DNA of 36,818 bases, from positions 1-36,818 of the forward strand of contig JANQQT010000281.1 of assembly GCA_028284925.1 (NCBI GenBank). The letters are read 5' to 3'. Origin of the DNA: Phycisphaeraceae bacterium. Lineage in GTDB: Bacteria; Planctomycetota; Phycisphaerae; Phycisphaerales; Zrk34. Positions 24,004 to 32,645 of this stretch are shown here, one piece after another; within the stretch, counting starts at the first letter, position 1, and each line of letters opens with the position of its first letter. The translations under genes were made by a program, and so were the position numbers. The notes below the pieces were generated by a model, which saw only the letters and a list, made by a program, of their open reading frames with translations, was not told where the DNA came from and did not search any database.

Positions 24004-24855
24004 ATGGCAATGAATATCTACAAATCAGGACAGGGATACTACACACGCCTTCTCTCTGGGCTTGGTGCAGGTATCCTGGTCGTTGCTGCGGCAATGTGGC
24101 TTCGAGCCAAACTGTATGCGGCCCCGTTGTATGTTCAATGGGGTGTCGCGGTCGGGGTCATCGTCGCCTTCGGCCTTTTAATCTACCACTTTGTCGCCAA
24201 GCGGCAGAAGTCCTGCGACTTCATGATCGCGACCGAAGCCGAGATGAAGAAGGTCAACTGGCCTCAGAAACGCGAAGTCATTGGCTCAACCTGGGTCGTA
24301 ATCATCGCGACCTTTCTTTTGGCGCTCCTGCTTTTTGATGCGGACCAGCTCTTTAGAGAAATCTTTCAGCTCGCCGGCGTCATGAAGGGTGACCCACTTC
24401 TTCAGACCCTCTTCGGAGGGATAGGAAAGGGCTTGGCCTTTGCAGGTGGATTATTAGTGATCCTGGTCATTTCCATCCTGATCCGTGGAATCCTGGCCGC
24501 CAAACTCTCCAAGCCCATGCTCGATGTCGATACCGATGGGAAATACACCAGACGATTGCAGACCGGTGTGACTTCGTTCCAGTTTCTGCTCGCCTTGCAT
24601 ATTATGTTTGTGGGCGGCTCGGCCGCCGCAGGTGGTGAAAGCGCGAAGGCTTCCACGGCGTTGCTTATTGCGGCGGGAATCTCTCTGGCACTGTCGATTA
24701 CGATTGGTGCTGGAATTCTTGGGATGGCTCTGGGCGGGAATCGTAAGAAGACGCTCCCGATGGAGATCGTTATGACCATTCCGACGGTTGCATTAATTGC
24801 AGCATGGTTTTTCCTTGGTTGGATGCCCACGCTTGATTTGAGTACAGCCGGTTGA
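24004..24855 (+). CDS. secE: Preprotein translocase subunit SecE, greatly extended
   Basis: A 283-residue protein containing the SecE core at about 75-125 (TEAEMKKVNWPQKREVIGST, then the conserved transmembrane helix). Most SecE proteins are 60-130 residues. Here two extra hydrophobic helices precede the core (about 17-34 and 44-64). About 150 residues follow it, with further hydrophobic stretches near 140-165, 190-206, 219-243 and 257-273. The stop is clean and the position between tRNA-Trp and nusG is standard, so it is the true SecE. The extension could be a fusion with a membrane protein of unknown role in the translocon. No strong ribosome site is seen before the ATG. Confidence 0.93.
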   Translation: MAMNIYKSGQGYYTRLLSGLGAGILVVAAAMWLRAKLYAAPLYVQWGVAVGVIVAFGLLIYHFVAKRQKSCDFMIATEAEMKKVNWPQKREVIGSTWVVIIATFLLALLLFDADQLFREIFQLAGVMKGDPLLQTLFGGIGKGLAFAGGLLVILVISILIRGILAAKLSKPMLDVDTDGKYTRRLQTGVTSFQFLLALHIMFVGGSAAAGGESAKASTALLIAAGISLALSITIGAGILGMALGGNRKKTLPMEIVMTIPTVALIAAWFFLGWMPTLDLSTAG

Positions 24856-24919
24856 TGTCCTGTGCACATCCCGCATGTCCGTTCAATCGGACTGCTTATC
24901 GAAATGAGGTTGAATCGCG

Positions 24920-25699
24920 ATGACCGATTCCAATCCGAACGAGACAACGCCCGAAACAACCGACGATGCGGCCGTCGAAGCGACCGCCACTGATGAGGCG
25001 GTTACGGTTGACGAATCCGCTGATTTACCCGTTGAGGTTGATGCCCCTGCCGCTGACGATCAAGTCGACGCCGCGCCCGACGCCCCTGAGTCTGCCGATG
25101 CGGCGACTCAGGATGAGTCGGAGGAGGAACCACTCGTTACGCCGGGCATGGATTGGTTCGTTCTTCGTGTTGCTTCCAATAAGGAAGATTCCGTTCGCGA
25201 GACACTTCTTCGGAAGATCAAGATCGAAGGCCTTACCGATCGCGTGAATCGAATCCTGGTCCCCACCGAAAAGAAGAAGACCATGAAGGGCGGCAAGACC
25301 CGCGTTTCAGAAACCAAACTCTACCCCGGCTATGTCTTTGTGGAAATGAAACTCGAAGATGACGGCCGAATCCCGCAGGATGTGTTCTTCCTCATCAAGG
25401 AAACTACCGGAGTGGGTGACTTCATCGGTACGGCAGGCAGGCCCGCTCCCATGCAGCGGAACGAGGTTGAGAAGATGATCGAGGCCTCCAAGCGGCCCGA
25501 TGATACCCCCGAAGTCCACATGGAGTTTCGGCCAGGGGACGCGGTCAAGATCAAGGAAGGTCCGTTCGAGAATATGGATGGTGTCGTGGATGTGCTTCTT
25601 CCCGAACAAGGCAAGGTCCGGGTCGTCGTTACGATCTTCGGACGGGCCACGCCGGTGGAGATGGAATACTGGCTCATCGAGAAGGCCGAAGAGCAATAA
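24920..25699 (+). CDS. nusG: Transcription antitermination factor NusG with acidic N-terminal extension
   Basis: A 259-residue protein. The NGN domain begins near residue 77 (GMDWFVLRVASNKEDSVRE) and carries LYPGYVFVEMKL. A KOW domain follows near 205-255 (FRPGDAVKIKEGPFENMDGVV). NusG binds RNA polymerase and couples it to Rho or the ribosome. Residues 1-72 are a low-complexity acidic tail rich in Asp, Glu, Ala and Thr, absent from E. coli NusG and probably disordered. It lies 64 bp after secE. The expected rplK is not downstream. Confidence 0.96.
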   Translation: MTDSNPNETTPETTDDAAVEATATDEAVTVDESADLPVEVDAPAADDQVDAAPDAPESADAATQDESEEEPLVTPGMDWFVLRVASNKEDSVRETLLRKIKIEGLTDRVNRILVPTEKKKTMKGGKTRVSETKLYPGYVFVEMKLEDDGRIPQDVFFLIKETTGVGDFIGTAGRPAPMQRNEVEKMIEASKRPDDTPEVHMEFRPGDAVKIKEGPFENMDGVVDVLLPEQGKVRVVVTIFGRATPVEMEYWLIEKAEEQ

Positions 25700-25961
25700 G
25701 TCCGCCTCAACACGTTTTTATCTATCCCATTTTGACATTTTAGTTTGAATTTCCATGTTTTTACGCTTGCCGAGAATGCTCGTCGCGATCCCTGTTTTAC
25801 CGATAATTCCTTCTTCTTAGGGCTATTGGGACTTGACTAATCCCCTGATTTACGCAACACTACCGTCAGGACGTAGAGAATGAATCTTTGCGATATCCCC
25901 CCAGCCGGAGGATGCCACCTGCATCCCACCAATTTTTAGCTGATTTTAAGGAGTTTCGGAC

Positions 25962-27392
25962 ATGGCTGTACGACAGGCAGGTCGCGGACCAAGCGGCGCA
26001 ATTTACGCTCTGGTGATCTTTATTTTTCTTTTCTTTATTGCCGGCGGCGCTGCTCTGATGATCCACGGGCAACTCGACGAAGCTCGAAAGGATCTGGCTG
26101 AATATCGCGCGACCGAGGAAAAGAATCGTGCCGATACCAATGAAGGCAAGGAATTTGTTAAGGCGCACGAAGGGGATAACGCTCCGATCGATCAGGCTGT
26201 GGCCGACAGGCGTGCGTTTGCCAACCTGCTTGTCGGCAAGCCCGATGCGTCACTACAGGACGCCAAGGCGGCGTTGGCCAAGCACAATGTTTCTGCCGCA
26301 GCGGTCGCTCATATCAACGCTCTTAATGACAAGCTCAAGACGCAATCCAATCTCTCGGCAATGCTCGCGGAGAAGGTGGCGGAGATTGCCAAGCTGACCA
26401 GCGATATTGAAAATCTGAAGAAGACCCATATGGCCGCCCTCGCTGCGGCCAATTCCGATCACGACAGCAAGATCGAAGCTCTGAAGCAAGACCATCAGAC
26501 GGCTATCAACGCTGCCGAGGTTGCCAAGGGCGTTCTCGAAGCGGAGTACACCAAGTCCAAGAACGCTTCAGATGCAACCATTCAAAAGCAGAATCAGGCA
26601 ATTGGAAAGCTCGGCGCTGAGATGCAGAGGCAGAAACTTGAGATTGCAACCCTCCGTAATTTGCTTCGTCGCGAATCTCCTTCCGTGCCCGATACCACCA
26701 ACCATGTGGATGCCACCATCACCGCGGTCCATTCCGAAGAATCTCTTGTCTACATTAATCTTGGCAAGTCCGATCAGCTTGTGCCCGGCCTGACTTTTGA
26801 AGTCTTCTCACCTTTGACCGGTGTACAACTTACTAAGACTGGTAACAACACCACGCTCAAACGCGGTAAGGCCAGCATCGAAGTTGTGAAGATTGTTTCC
26901 AACAGCACGGCAGCATGTCGCATCATTCGGGCAGATCCCAATGATCCTATTCGCGTAAATGATCCCATCGCCAACCTCGTCTACGACAAGAACAGAAAGA
27001 TCAAGTTCTACATCTTCGGTGAGTTTGATCTTGATGGTGACGGTCGAGCCACGGTCGGTGATCGCGACAAAGTTGTCCAGCTTATTCAAAAGTGGGGCGG
27101 CGAGGTGGTTCAGATTTCCGAACGCGAAAAACGACTGGCCGCGCTTATTGGCAAGGAAGGCGCTGCTAAGAACGTGTTGCCCATTGGCACGGACTACCTG
27201 GTCGTGGGTCGCGAACCGGCCGCGCCAGGCAAGATTCCCGAAGTCGGTTCACCCGCCGAAATCCGTGCCGCCATTGAAGCCAAGAAGAAATGGGATATCT
27301 ACAACATGCTCAAGCGGGAAGCCCAGTCACTCACCGTGCCCGTGCTTAACCAGACACGATTCCTTTACCTCATCGGTCATTACCATCAGTAA
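25962..27392 (+). CDS. Membrane-anchored coiled-coil protein with EF-hand-like loop and BRCT-like C-terminus
   Basis: A 476-residue protein with a transmembrane helix at 13-34 (AIYALVIFIFLFFIAGGAAL). A long heptad-rich coiled coil spans about 36-238. A beta-rich domain follows at about 249-340 (DATITAVHSEESLVYINLGKSDQL). Residues 348-418 resemble a BRCT domain: KFYIFGEF, LIQKWGGEVV and TDYLVVGREP. Within it, DLDGDGRATVGD at 356-367 fits an EF-hand calcium loop. I know no family name. It may tether something to the membrane or act as an envelope scaffold. It sits where rplK would be expected after nusG, is separated by a 262-bp gap, and ends at an intrinsic terminator, so it is its own unit. 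Confidence 0.82.
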   Translation: MAVRQAGRGPSGAIYALVIFIFLFFIAGGAALMIHGQLDEARKDLAEYRATEEKNRADTNEGKEFVKAHEGDNAPIDQAVADRRAFANLLVGKPDASLQDAKAALAKHNVSAAAVAHINALNDKLKTQSNLSAMLAEKVAEIAKLTSDIENLKKTHMAALAAANSDHDSKIEALKQDHQTAINAAEVAKGVLEAEYTKSKNASDATIQKQNQAIGKLGAEMQRQKLEIATLRNLLRRESPSVPDTTNHVDATITAVHSEESLVYINLGKSDQLVPGLTFEVFSPLTGVQLTKTGNNTTLKRGKASIEVVKIVSNSTAACRIIRADPNDPIRVNDPIANLVYDKNRKIKFYIFGEFDLDGDGRATVGDRDKVVQLIQKWGGEVVQISEREKRLAALIGKEGAAKNVLPIGTDYLVVGREPAAPGKIPEVGSPAEIRAAIEAKKKWDIYNMLKREAQSLTVPVLNQTRFLYLIGHYHQ

Positions 27393-27431
27393 TTTCCCCG
27401 CCTGATTGACTTGAATTAATATGACTATAGA

Positions 27432-27463
27432 AGCGTGTCCCGTCAAAAGGGCGCGCTTTTTTA
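27432..27463 (+). terminator. Intrinsic terminator of the coiled-coil protein gene
   Basis: AGCGTG-T-CCC and GGG-CGCGCT pair with one bulged T around the loop GTCAAAA. TTTTTTA follows. It lies 40 bp after the stop codon at 27392. Confidence 0.82.
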
Positions 27464-27551
27464 TTCGTAGACCATGTTCACGCATTTGGATTTTAGTACA
27501 AGACCTTATTGACCGTCCTTTTCTTTCCATCTCTCTTTTCAACTTATTATC

Positions 27552-28283
27552 TCATCCCCGACCCACATACTCCTGCTCCATCGGCAACACGATCGCCTCC
27601 AACATATTCACATCCTTGTCCAATCCTGCCATGGTCATCACGACCTCCACGACCTCGCTCACCTCCATCATCGGCTCGCGATCCTCTTTCGCATTGCTGA
27701 TTGCGCGTCTCTCAACAAACGTATTCCCGGGATGTACACAACCGCATGTAACGCCGTATTCACGCCCCTCCAATGCCGTCACCTGCGTCAACCCCCACAA
27801 TCCGAATTTACTAGCCGAATAAGCCGCTGAGTTGGGGCGCACACGTTGTGCGGAGATTGAACCGATATTGATGATCCTTCCTCCACCCGTCTCTTTCATC
27901 ATACGTATCGCAGCTTGCGTACACAGAAACGGTCCGCGCAGGTTTGTCGCAATCACCTTGTCAAAATCTTCCACAGCAAGTTCATCCATACGTCCTCCAT
28001 CAAAGGCCCCTGCGTTGTTGACCAGCACATCAACACGTCCATAAATCTCTTTTACGCGATCGAACAGTCCCTCGACATCCGTCACATCGCATATATCGGC
28101 CTCCACACCGATTGCCTCTCCGCCGTCATTCAGTATTTCCCTGGCCACGCATGCGACACCCTCAGCCGAACGTGATGCCGCAACCACCTTCATCCCCACT
28201 GTGCCGAATCGCAACGCAATCCCTTTTCCGATCCCTCGACTCGCCCCCGTGACTACGGCAACCAACCCGTTCAAATCTCGCAT
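27552..28283 (-). CDS. Short-chain dehydrogenase/reductase (SDR)
   Basis: A 243-residue classical SDR that uses NAD(P)H on a carbonyl or alcohol. The motifs are GASRGIGKGIA, the cofactor-site VNNAGAF, and the catalytic Ser-Tyr-Lys as IGSISAQ and AYSASKFG. The C-terminal HPGNT stretch replaces the usual PG-T motif. FabG would be about the same length, but the substrate cannot be told. ATG 28283 with AAAGGA upstream is preferred to the TTG just before it. It is divergent from the metallohydrolase gene, and the 121 bp between their starts must carry both promoters. Confidence 0.92.
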   Translation of the reverse strand: MRDLNGLVAVVTGASRGIGKGIALRFGTVGMKVVAASRSAEGVACVAREILNDGGEAIGVEADICDVTDVEGLFDRVKEIYGRVDVLVNNAGAFDGGRMDELAVEDFDKVIATNLRGPFLCTQAAIRMMKETGGGRIINIGSISAQRVRPNSAAYSASKFGLWGLTQVTALEGREYGVTCGCVHPGNTFVERRAISNAKEDREPMMEVSEVVEVVMTMAGLDKDVNMLEAIVLPMEQEYVGRG

Positions 28284-28404
28284 CAATCAAGTCCTTTCAA
28301 ATCAGATCTGGGCCGTCAATCTATTTTCGGCGTATCGTCGATATTCAGGTATCATACACCAGAGACGACGATCCTCCCTGGTCCTTCAGGTTAAGGAGTC
28401 AGCC

Positions 28405-29955
28405 ATGTCACGCATCCTTCTCGAAGTTGCCTGTCCGCTACTTTTTACCTGCCTGTGCATTCTTGCCCCGCCCGCAATTGCGGCCCAGCCGGGTCAACCA
28501 ACGCTTACCATTATTACGCACGATCGATTTGCCCAATCCACGTCTGCACGCATCCATATTACTAACGACGCCAATAAACCTGTCAGGCACCCCACCCTTC
28601 CATTCTGGCGCGACCACTTTACCTCGCCCGGCAAGGCGTCCCTCACGCTTCGACCGGGCAAATACACCATCGCCATTGAGAAAGGACCGGAGTACAAACG
28701 CCATTCCAAAACACTCACGCTGATCAGGGACGATCCTCAAACCATCACGGTCGTGCTGCCGCGTATTGTCGATATGCCGAAGCAGAACTGGTATGCCGCC
28801 GATTTGCATATCCATCGTCCCGTCAGTCAGATTCCGGTGCTTATTCGTGCTGAAGATATTCATTTTGCCCCTGTCATCACGTGGTGGAATCGCAACAATC
28901 CCTGGAACAAGACCAACCTTCCTCCTTCGCCGATAACTCGGACCAAGGATCATCGACTTATCAACATCATGACGGGTGAGGATGAACGTGGAGGCGGCGC
29001 GCTTTTGTACTTCAATCTCAATAAACCTTACCCCATCACCAGGGCGACACGTGAGTATCCCTCCTCTTTGACCTTCGCACGTGAAGCCAAAGCGCAGAAC
29101 CCCAATCTCTGGATCGACATTGAAAAGCCATTCTGGCGAGATGTTCCGCTTTGGCTTTCGGCCAACATTGCAGACTCCATTGGCATTGCTCATAACCACA
29201 TGTGGCGATCCGGTGTGCTTCCCAATGAAGCCTGGGGTTACCCACGCGACACGAAAGAGTTTCCGCCTCCCCTTGGCAATGCCTTATGGACGCAGCATAT
29301 CTACTATCATCTTCTGAACTGTGGCATTCGTATTCCGCCTTCAGCCGGCAGTGCATCGGGAGTTCTTCCCAATCCCGTGGGGTACAACCGCGTCTATGTC
29401 CACATCCCGGAGAAACTCACGCAGCAATCTTTCTTTAAGAACCTCAAGCTCGGTCGCTGCTTCGTGACCAACGGCCCTCTCATCATCTGTCGCGTAGGCA
29501 ACCATCTTCCAGGCCACACGTTCAGGAATCTGAAGACGGCTCAAAAACTCACGGTAAACATTCGAATCCATGCCAACCAGAAACTTGAGCGACTCGATCT
29601 TGTCGTCAATGGAAAGGTCCGGCTCACACACCCGATTAAGTCGGATGCCTTTGTTCAGACTCACACCCTCCAATTCAATCCTCCAAAATCCGGCTGGTTC
29701 CTCCTCCGCGCTCACGCGCCGGATAAACATACCTACCGCTTCGCATCCACAGGCCCGTTCTATGTCCAACCCACCAATCAGGCCAAACGCATCAGCCGGG
29801 CCTCGGCCGACTTTTTCATAACCTGGCAAACGCGCCGCCTTAACCAGCTTAAGAAAGCCCTCAAGGATCACCCTGACAGGAACGCTGTTTTCAGCCTTCA
29901 CCAAAAATCGCTCGCCTATTGGCAGGGGTTGAAACGCGGGGCCAACGCGAATTGA
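28405..29955 (+). CDS. Secreted CehA/McbA-like metallohydrolase
   Basis: A 516-residue exported protein. A signal peptide covers about residues 1-27 (ending AIAAQ), with AAGGAG as ribosome site at 28393-28398. The catalytic-like segment YAADLHIHRPVSQ carries the DxHxH metal motif of PHP-type hydrolases. IAHNHMW and GRCFVTNGPLI follow, as in CehA/McbA-type proteins, then a C-terminal immunoglobulin-like domain (KLTVNIRIHAN to GPFYVQPT). Family members cut carbamates, esters or phosphodiesters; the substrate here is unknown. An upstream in-frame start would overlap the SDR gene and is rejected. Next to the regulator downstream it might belong to a carbohydrate or detoxification response. Confidence 0.85.
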   Translation: MSRILLEVACPLLFTCLCILAPPAIAAQPGQPTLTIITHDRFAQSTSARIHITNDANKPVRHPTLPFWRDHFTSPGKASLTLRPGKYTIAIEKGPEYKRHSKTLTLIRDDPQTITVVLPRIVDMPKQNWYAADLHIHRPVSQIPVLIRAEDIHFAPVITWWNRNNPWNKTNLPPSPITRTKDHRLINIMTGEDERGGGALLYFNLNKPYPITRATREYPSSLTFAREAKAQNPNLWIDIEKPFWRDVPLWLSANIADSIGIAHNHMWRSGVLPNEAWGYPRDTKEFPPPLGNALWTQHIYYHLLNCGIRIPPSAGSASGVLPNPVGYNRVYVHIPEKLTQQSFFKNLKLGRCFVTNGPLIICRVGNHLPGHTFRNLKTAQKLTVNIRIHANQKLERLDLVVNGKVRLTHPIKSDAFVQTHTLQFNPPKSGWFLLRAHAPDKHTYRFASTGPFYVQPTNQAKRISRASADFFITWQTRRLNQLKKALKDHPDRNAVFSLHQKSLAYWQGLKRGANAN

Positions 29956-30046
29956 CATCCGGCCCAATCTGCGCGCAGTGAATGGTTGCTAATCCGGATT
30001 CTCTTGCCAATTCCTTCCCGGACTGTCTATATGGCCATTTAAATTA

Positions 30047-30076
30047 ACAAATATTTGTCAATTCATTCCGGAATGA
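30047..30076 (+). promoter_or_regulatory. Two adjacent palindromes, candidate operators for the GntR-LacI repressor
   Basis: ACAAATATTTGT (30047-30058) is a perfect 12-bp palindrome and TCATTCCGGAATGA (30063-30076) a perfect 14-bp palindrome, only 4 bp apart. The former resembles the arabinose-type operators of hybrid GntR-LacI regulators such as AraR. They lie about 160-190 bp upstream of the regulator ATG, which suggests autoregulation. TGTCATTT-like words recur at about 30079, 30133 and 30187. Confidence 0.5.
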
Positions 30077-30131
30077 CTTGTCATTTGTGTAAGTCCTGGC
30101 ACTCGATGCATGTTGTTGCAGCAAGAATGAT

Positions 30132-30162
30132 TTGGTCATTTGGGCTGTATATCGCGTATAAT
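30132..30162 (+). promoter_or_regulatory. Predicted promoter of the GntR-LacI regulator
   Basis: A perfect -10 TATAAT at 30157-30162 with a weak -35 TTGGTC at 30132-30137 (19-nt spacer). The leader to the ATG at 30237 is A/T-rich. The region 29956-30236 holds only this promoter and the palindromes. Confidence 0.5.
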
Positions 30163-30236
30163 CTAACTGTTCTTTTATATATGTATTGTCATTTTTCTTT
30201 ACATTTTGCTTGCTGAAATCACCTTCGGATGTGCGC

Positions 30237-31334
30237 ATGGCTCGACAAACCAAACACATGATCATCTTCGATACGCTCCACAAGGCCATTCTCAATGGAA
30301 CCTATCGGCCTGGCGATCAACTCCCTACAGAGCACCAGCTTGTCGAACAGTTCTCAGCATCACGGCCCACCATCGCACGCGCTCTTCGCGATCTGCAGTT
30401 CCTCAACCTCATCGAACGAAAATCCGGGGCCGGCACATTCGTCAAAGCGCGGCCTGAGGACGACGATGATCGAAAACTATTCGGCCTGCTCATTCCGGGA
30501 CTCGGACAGACCGAGATTTTTGAACCCATTTGCGCCCGTATTGCCAAACAGACCCACGCGAATCAGCACACGCTCATCTGGGGAGATTTTTCTACCGACA
30601 AAGCCGATCCCTCCGCTACCCAGATCCTCCGTGTCTGTCGAGACTTTATCGCCCAAAACGTTGCGGGCGTGTATTACGCCCCCGTGGAACTTGCCGACGA
30701 AATGAGTCGCATCAATAAACGTATCATTGCGGAACTCGAGAGGAACAACATCGCTGTCATTCTTCTGGATCGTGATATTGTCCGGTTTCCCCTTCGCTCA
30801 GGTTACGATGTCGTAGGCATTGACAATCGTCAGGGTGGTTTTCTGCTTACGAATCATCTGATCAATCTCGGTTGCAGAAACATAGGTTTCCTTGCCAAGC
30901 CCAACTCGGCGTCCACCGTCGATTGTCGCGTCGCAGGTTACTGCGAAGCCATGACCAAGGCCTCCTTTCCCATTCCCGCCGGGGCCATTCAGTTCGGCGA
31001 TCCCGATGATTCACAATTTGTCCGCGACTTCATCGTCAAAGGGAAACTTGAAGCCGTTTTGTGTGCCAACGACTTCACCGCTGCCCACCTGATGCACACG
31101 CTTCACGACATGGGCATGCACGTCCCCAATGACATTCGCGTTGTCGGTTTCGATGATGTCAAATATGCTAAACTCGTCCGTGTTCCTCTTACCACCATTT
31201 CCCAACCCACAAACCAGATCGGCCAGACTGCTGTCGCCGCCATGCACCAGCGCATCAATTCCCCTTTCCTTCCGGCAAGAACCATTGCCCTTGAGCCGAA
31301 GCTTATCGTCCGAAAGTCCTGCGGTTCCGTCTGA
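30237..31334 (+). CDS. GntR-type HTH / LacI-type sugar-sensing transcriptional regulator
   Basis: A 365-residue hybrid regulator. Residues about 1-70 are a GntR winged helix (IFDTLHKAILNGTYRPGDQL, ARALRDLQFLNLIERKSGAG). From about 82 to the end is a periplasmic-binding-protein-like effector domain of the LacI/GalR type (FGLLIPGLGQ, GVYYAPVEL, VVGIDNRQGGFLLTNHLINLG, IRVVGFDDVKYAKL, LTTISQPTNQIGQ). AraR of Bacillus has this architecture. The effector is likely a sugar. ATG 30237 starts right at the HTH. Palindromes upstream suggest autoregulation. The sialate O-acetylesterase and CehA-like genes are possible targets. Confidence 0.9.
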   Translation: MARQTKHMIIFDTLHKAILNGTYRPGDQLPTEHQLVEQFSASRPTIARALRDLQFLNLIERKSGAGTFVKARPEDDDDRKLFGLLIPGLGQTEIFEPICARIAKQTHANQHTLIWGDFSTDKADPSATQILRVCRDFIAQNVAGVYYAPVELADEMSRINKRIIAELERNNIAVILLDRDIVRFPLRSGYDVVGIDNRQGGFLLTNHLINLGCRNIGFLAKPNSASTVDCRVAGYCEAMTKASFPIPAGAIQFGDPDDSQFVRDFIVKGKLEAVLCANDFTAAHLMHTLHDMGMHVPNDIRVVGFDDVKYAKLVRVPLTTISQPTNQIGQTAVAAMHQRINSPFLPARTIALEPKLIVRKSCGSV

Positions 31335-31432
31335 AAGACGCATGACGAACAGCGTTGAACCATTCATCCTCCTACATCCGTTTCCCAGTCGTCCCGTTTG
31401 ACCCTGATGACAAACCAAGCCATGATACCCGC

Positions 31433-31801
31433 ATGAAGATTCTCGAACTCAATCACGTTGCCATCCACGTCGAAGACGTTGAACGATCCGTCGCGTTCTA
31501 TCGTGATAAGCTTGGCTTCCCTCAGCTTCCCCGGCCCGCGTTTGATTTTCCCGGCGCCTGGTTTCAGCTTGGGGAAAGACAGGAACTCCACATCATCGGC
31601 GGTCGCTCAGAAGATGTCCATTCCCACAATCGCGGAAACCACTACGCCCTCCGGGTCCGCAACATCATTGCCGCCGAATCTCATCTCATCGAGAATAATG
31701 TCCAACACATCCCTCCCAAACAACGGCCCGATGGCGCCTGGCAGATTTTCCTTACCGATCCCGATGGTCATTACATCGAACTGTGTCAACTTGAACCCTG
31801 A
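31433..31801 (+). CDS. VOC (glyoxalase/dioxygenase superfamily) protein
   Basis: A 122-residue single-domain VOC protein with paired beta-alpha-beta-beta-beta modules. Metal-site candidates are His in LNHVAIHV, the ELHIIGG strand, His in NHYALRV and Glu in GHYIELCQL. These may ligate Zn, Fe or Mn. Members act as glyoxalases, dioxygenases or resistance proteins, and the function cannot be fixed from sequence. The ATG at 31433 starts at MKILELNHV; the open frame upstream is not VOC-like. It follows the regulator by about 100 bp on the same strand. Confidence 0.85.
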   Translation: MKILELNHVAIHVEDVERSVAFYRDKLGFPQLPRPAFDFPGAWFQLGERQELHIIGGRSEDVHSHNRGNHYALRVRNIIAAESHLIENNVQHIPPKQRPDGAWQIFLTDPDGHYIELCQLEP

Positions 31802-31813
31802 AGTTTCGCGTTT

Positions 31814-32428
31814 TCAGTGTCCAAACCGGTCCAAGCCATTCAGGTAATCTCGCCCGACGCCTTTCAACCAAATGTGCATCGTGTCAATCTTGGTCGGACG
31901 AAGGAAACTGTTCGCGGCGATTCCCATAACCATCCCACCTAGAAAACATGTCAGGGATACCCATCCCCAAAAGGCATTCTTCTCAAAGTCTGCAAACAAC
32001 ACTGCCAACGCGCCAACGCTTGCCAAAAGCAGACCGCCCGACCACGCTCCAAGCGCCCTTCGCTTTCGATAATGTCGTGCACAGAGCGGGGCATGTACCA
32101 CTCCCTTTTGACTCATCGCGATTGCAAGAATGACATAGAGGAGAATCCCCGCAAAAATCGTTATGATTAAGATTGGCGGGTGCCAACTCATCCTGAATGT
32201 GCGAATTCGGATGTTCTCCGGCGAATTACACTTTAGGCACCGGTCTGGCAATTCCGCTTCGTGCTCCATCACAAGCTTTGTCTCATACCGATACACCCCG
32301 ATATCGTCCTGATAAAACTCATCCACCAAGCCTCCGGTGAAATCTCCCTCGTGTTTAAAACACACTTCTCCAGCTTCGACTTGATTTTCATTTTCCCTTC
32401 CGGGAAGCGGTGGAGGCGCTGAACTCAT
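31814..32428 (-). CDS. Membrane protein with cytoplasmic CxxC motif, unknown function
   Basis: A 204-residue protein with a soluble N-terminal region, then a CLKC motif near 68-71 and CARH near 117-120, which could bind zinc or iron. Three or four hydrophobic segments follow (PILIITIFAGILLYVILAIAM, GGLLLASVGALAVLFA, GWVSLTCFLGGMVMGIAA). The combination (KCN, WHPP, then LCxxH) recurs in a widespread hypothetical family I cannot name. AAGGGG precedes the ATG. It is convergent with the VOC gene, with 13 bp between stops. Confidence 0.78.
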   Translation of the reverse strand: MSSAPPPLPGRENENQVEAGEVCFKHEGDFTGGLVDEFYQDDIGVYRYETKLVMEHEAELPDRCLKCNSPENIRIRTFRMSWHPPILIITIFAGILLYVILAIAMSQKGVVHAPLCARHYRKRRALGAWSGGLLLASVGALAVLFADFEKNAFWGWVSLTCFLGGMVMGIAANSFLRPTKIDTMHIWLKGVGRDYLNGLDRFGH

Positions 32429-32645
32429 GGCGGACCCCTTATGGCTGGAAATCTATATATGCCATTGGCTGATGCGGGCTTTGAAGGTACCACATTCCAA
32501 TGCTTTGTGCAACGCCTGATCTGCTTCCGGTACAACTTCTTACTTGCCCCCACCCACCAACCAACCTATCAATATCCCCTCAACAAAACCCCCAATATTC
32601 CCATTAAAACACCCTCTGGGATACCCCAGCAAAGGATCCTCTGAA

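Noticed and set aside
28438-29199. A 253-residue minus-strand open frame opposite the metallohydrolase
   Set aside because: Shadow of the CehA-like gene, which has a signal peptide, a ribosome site and catalytic motifs.
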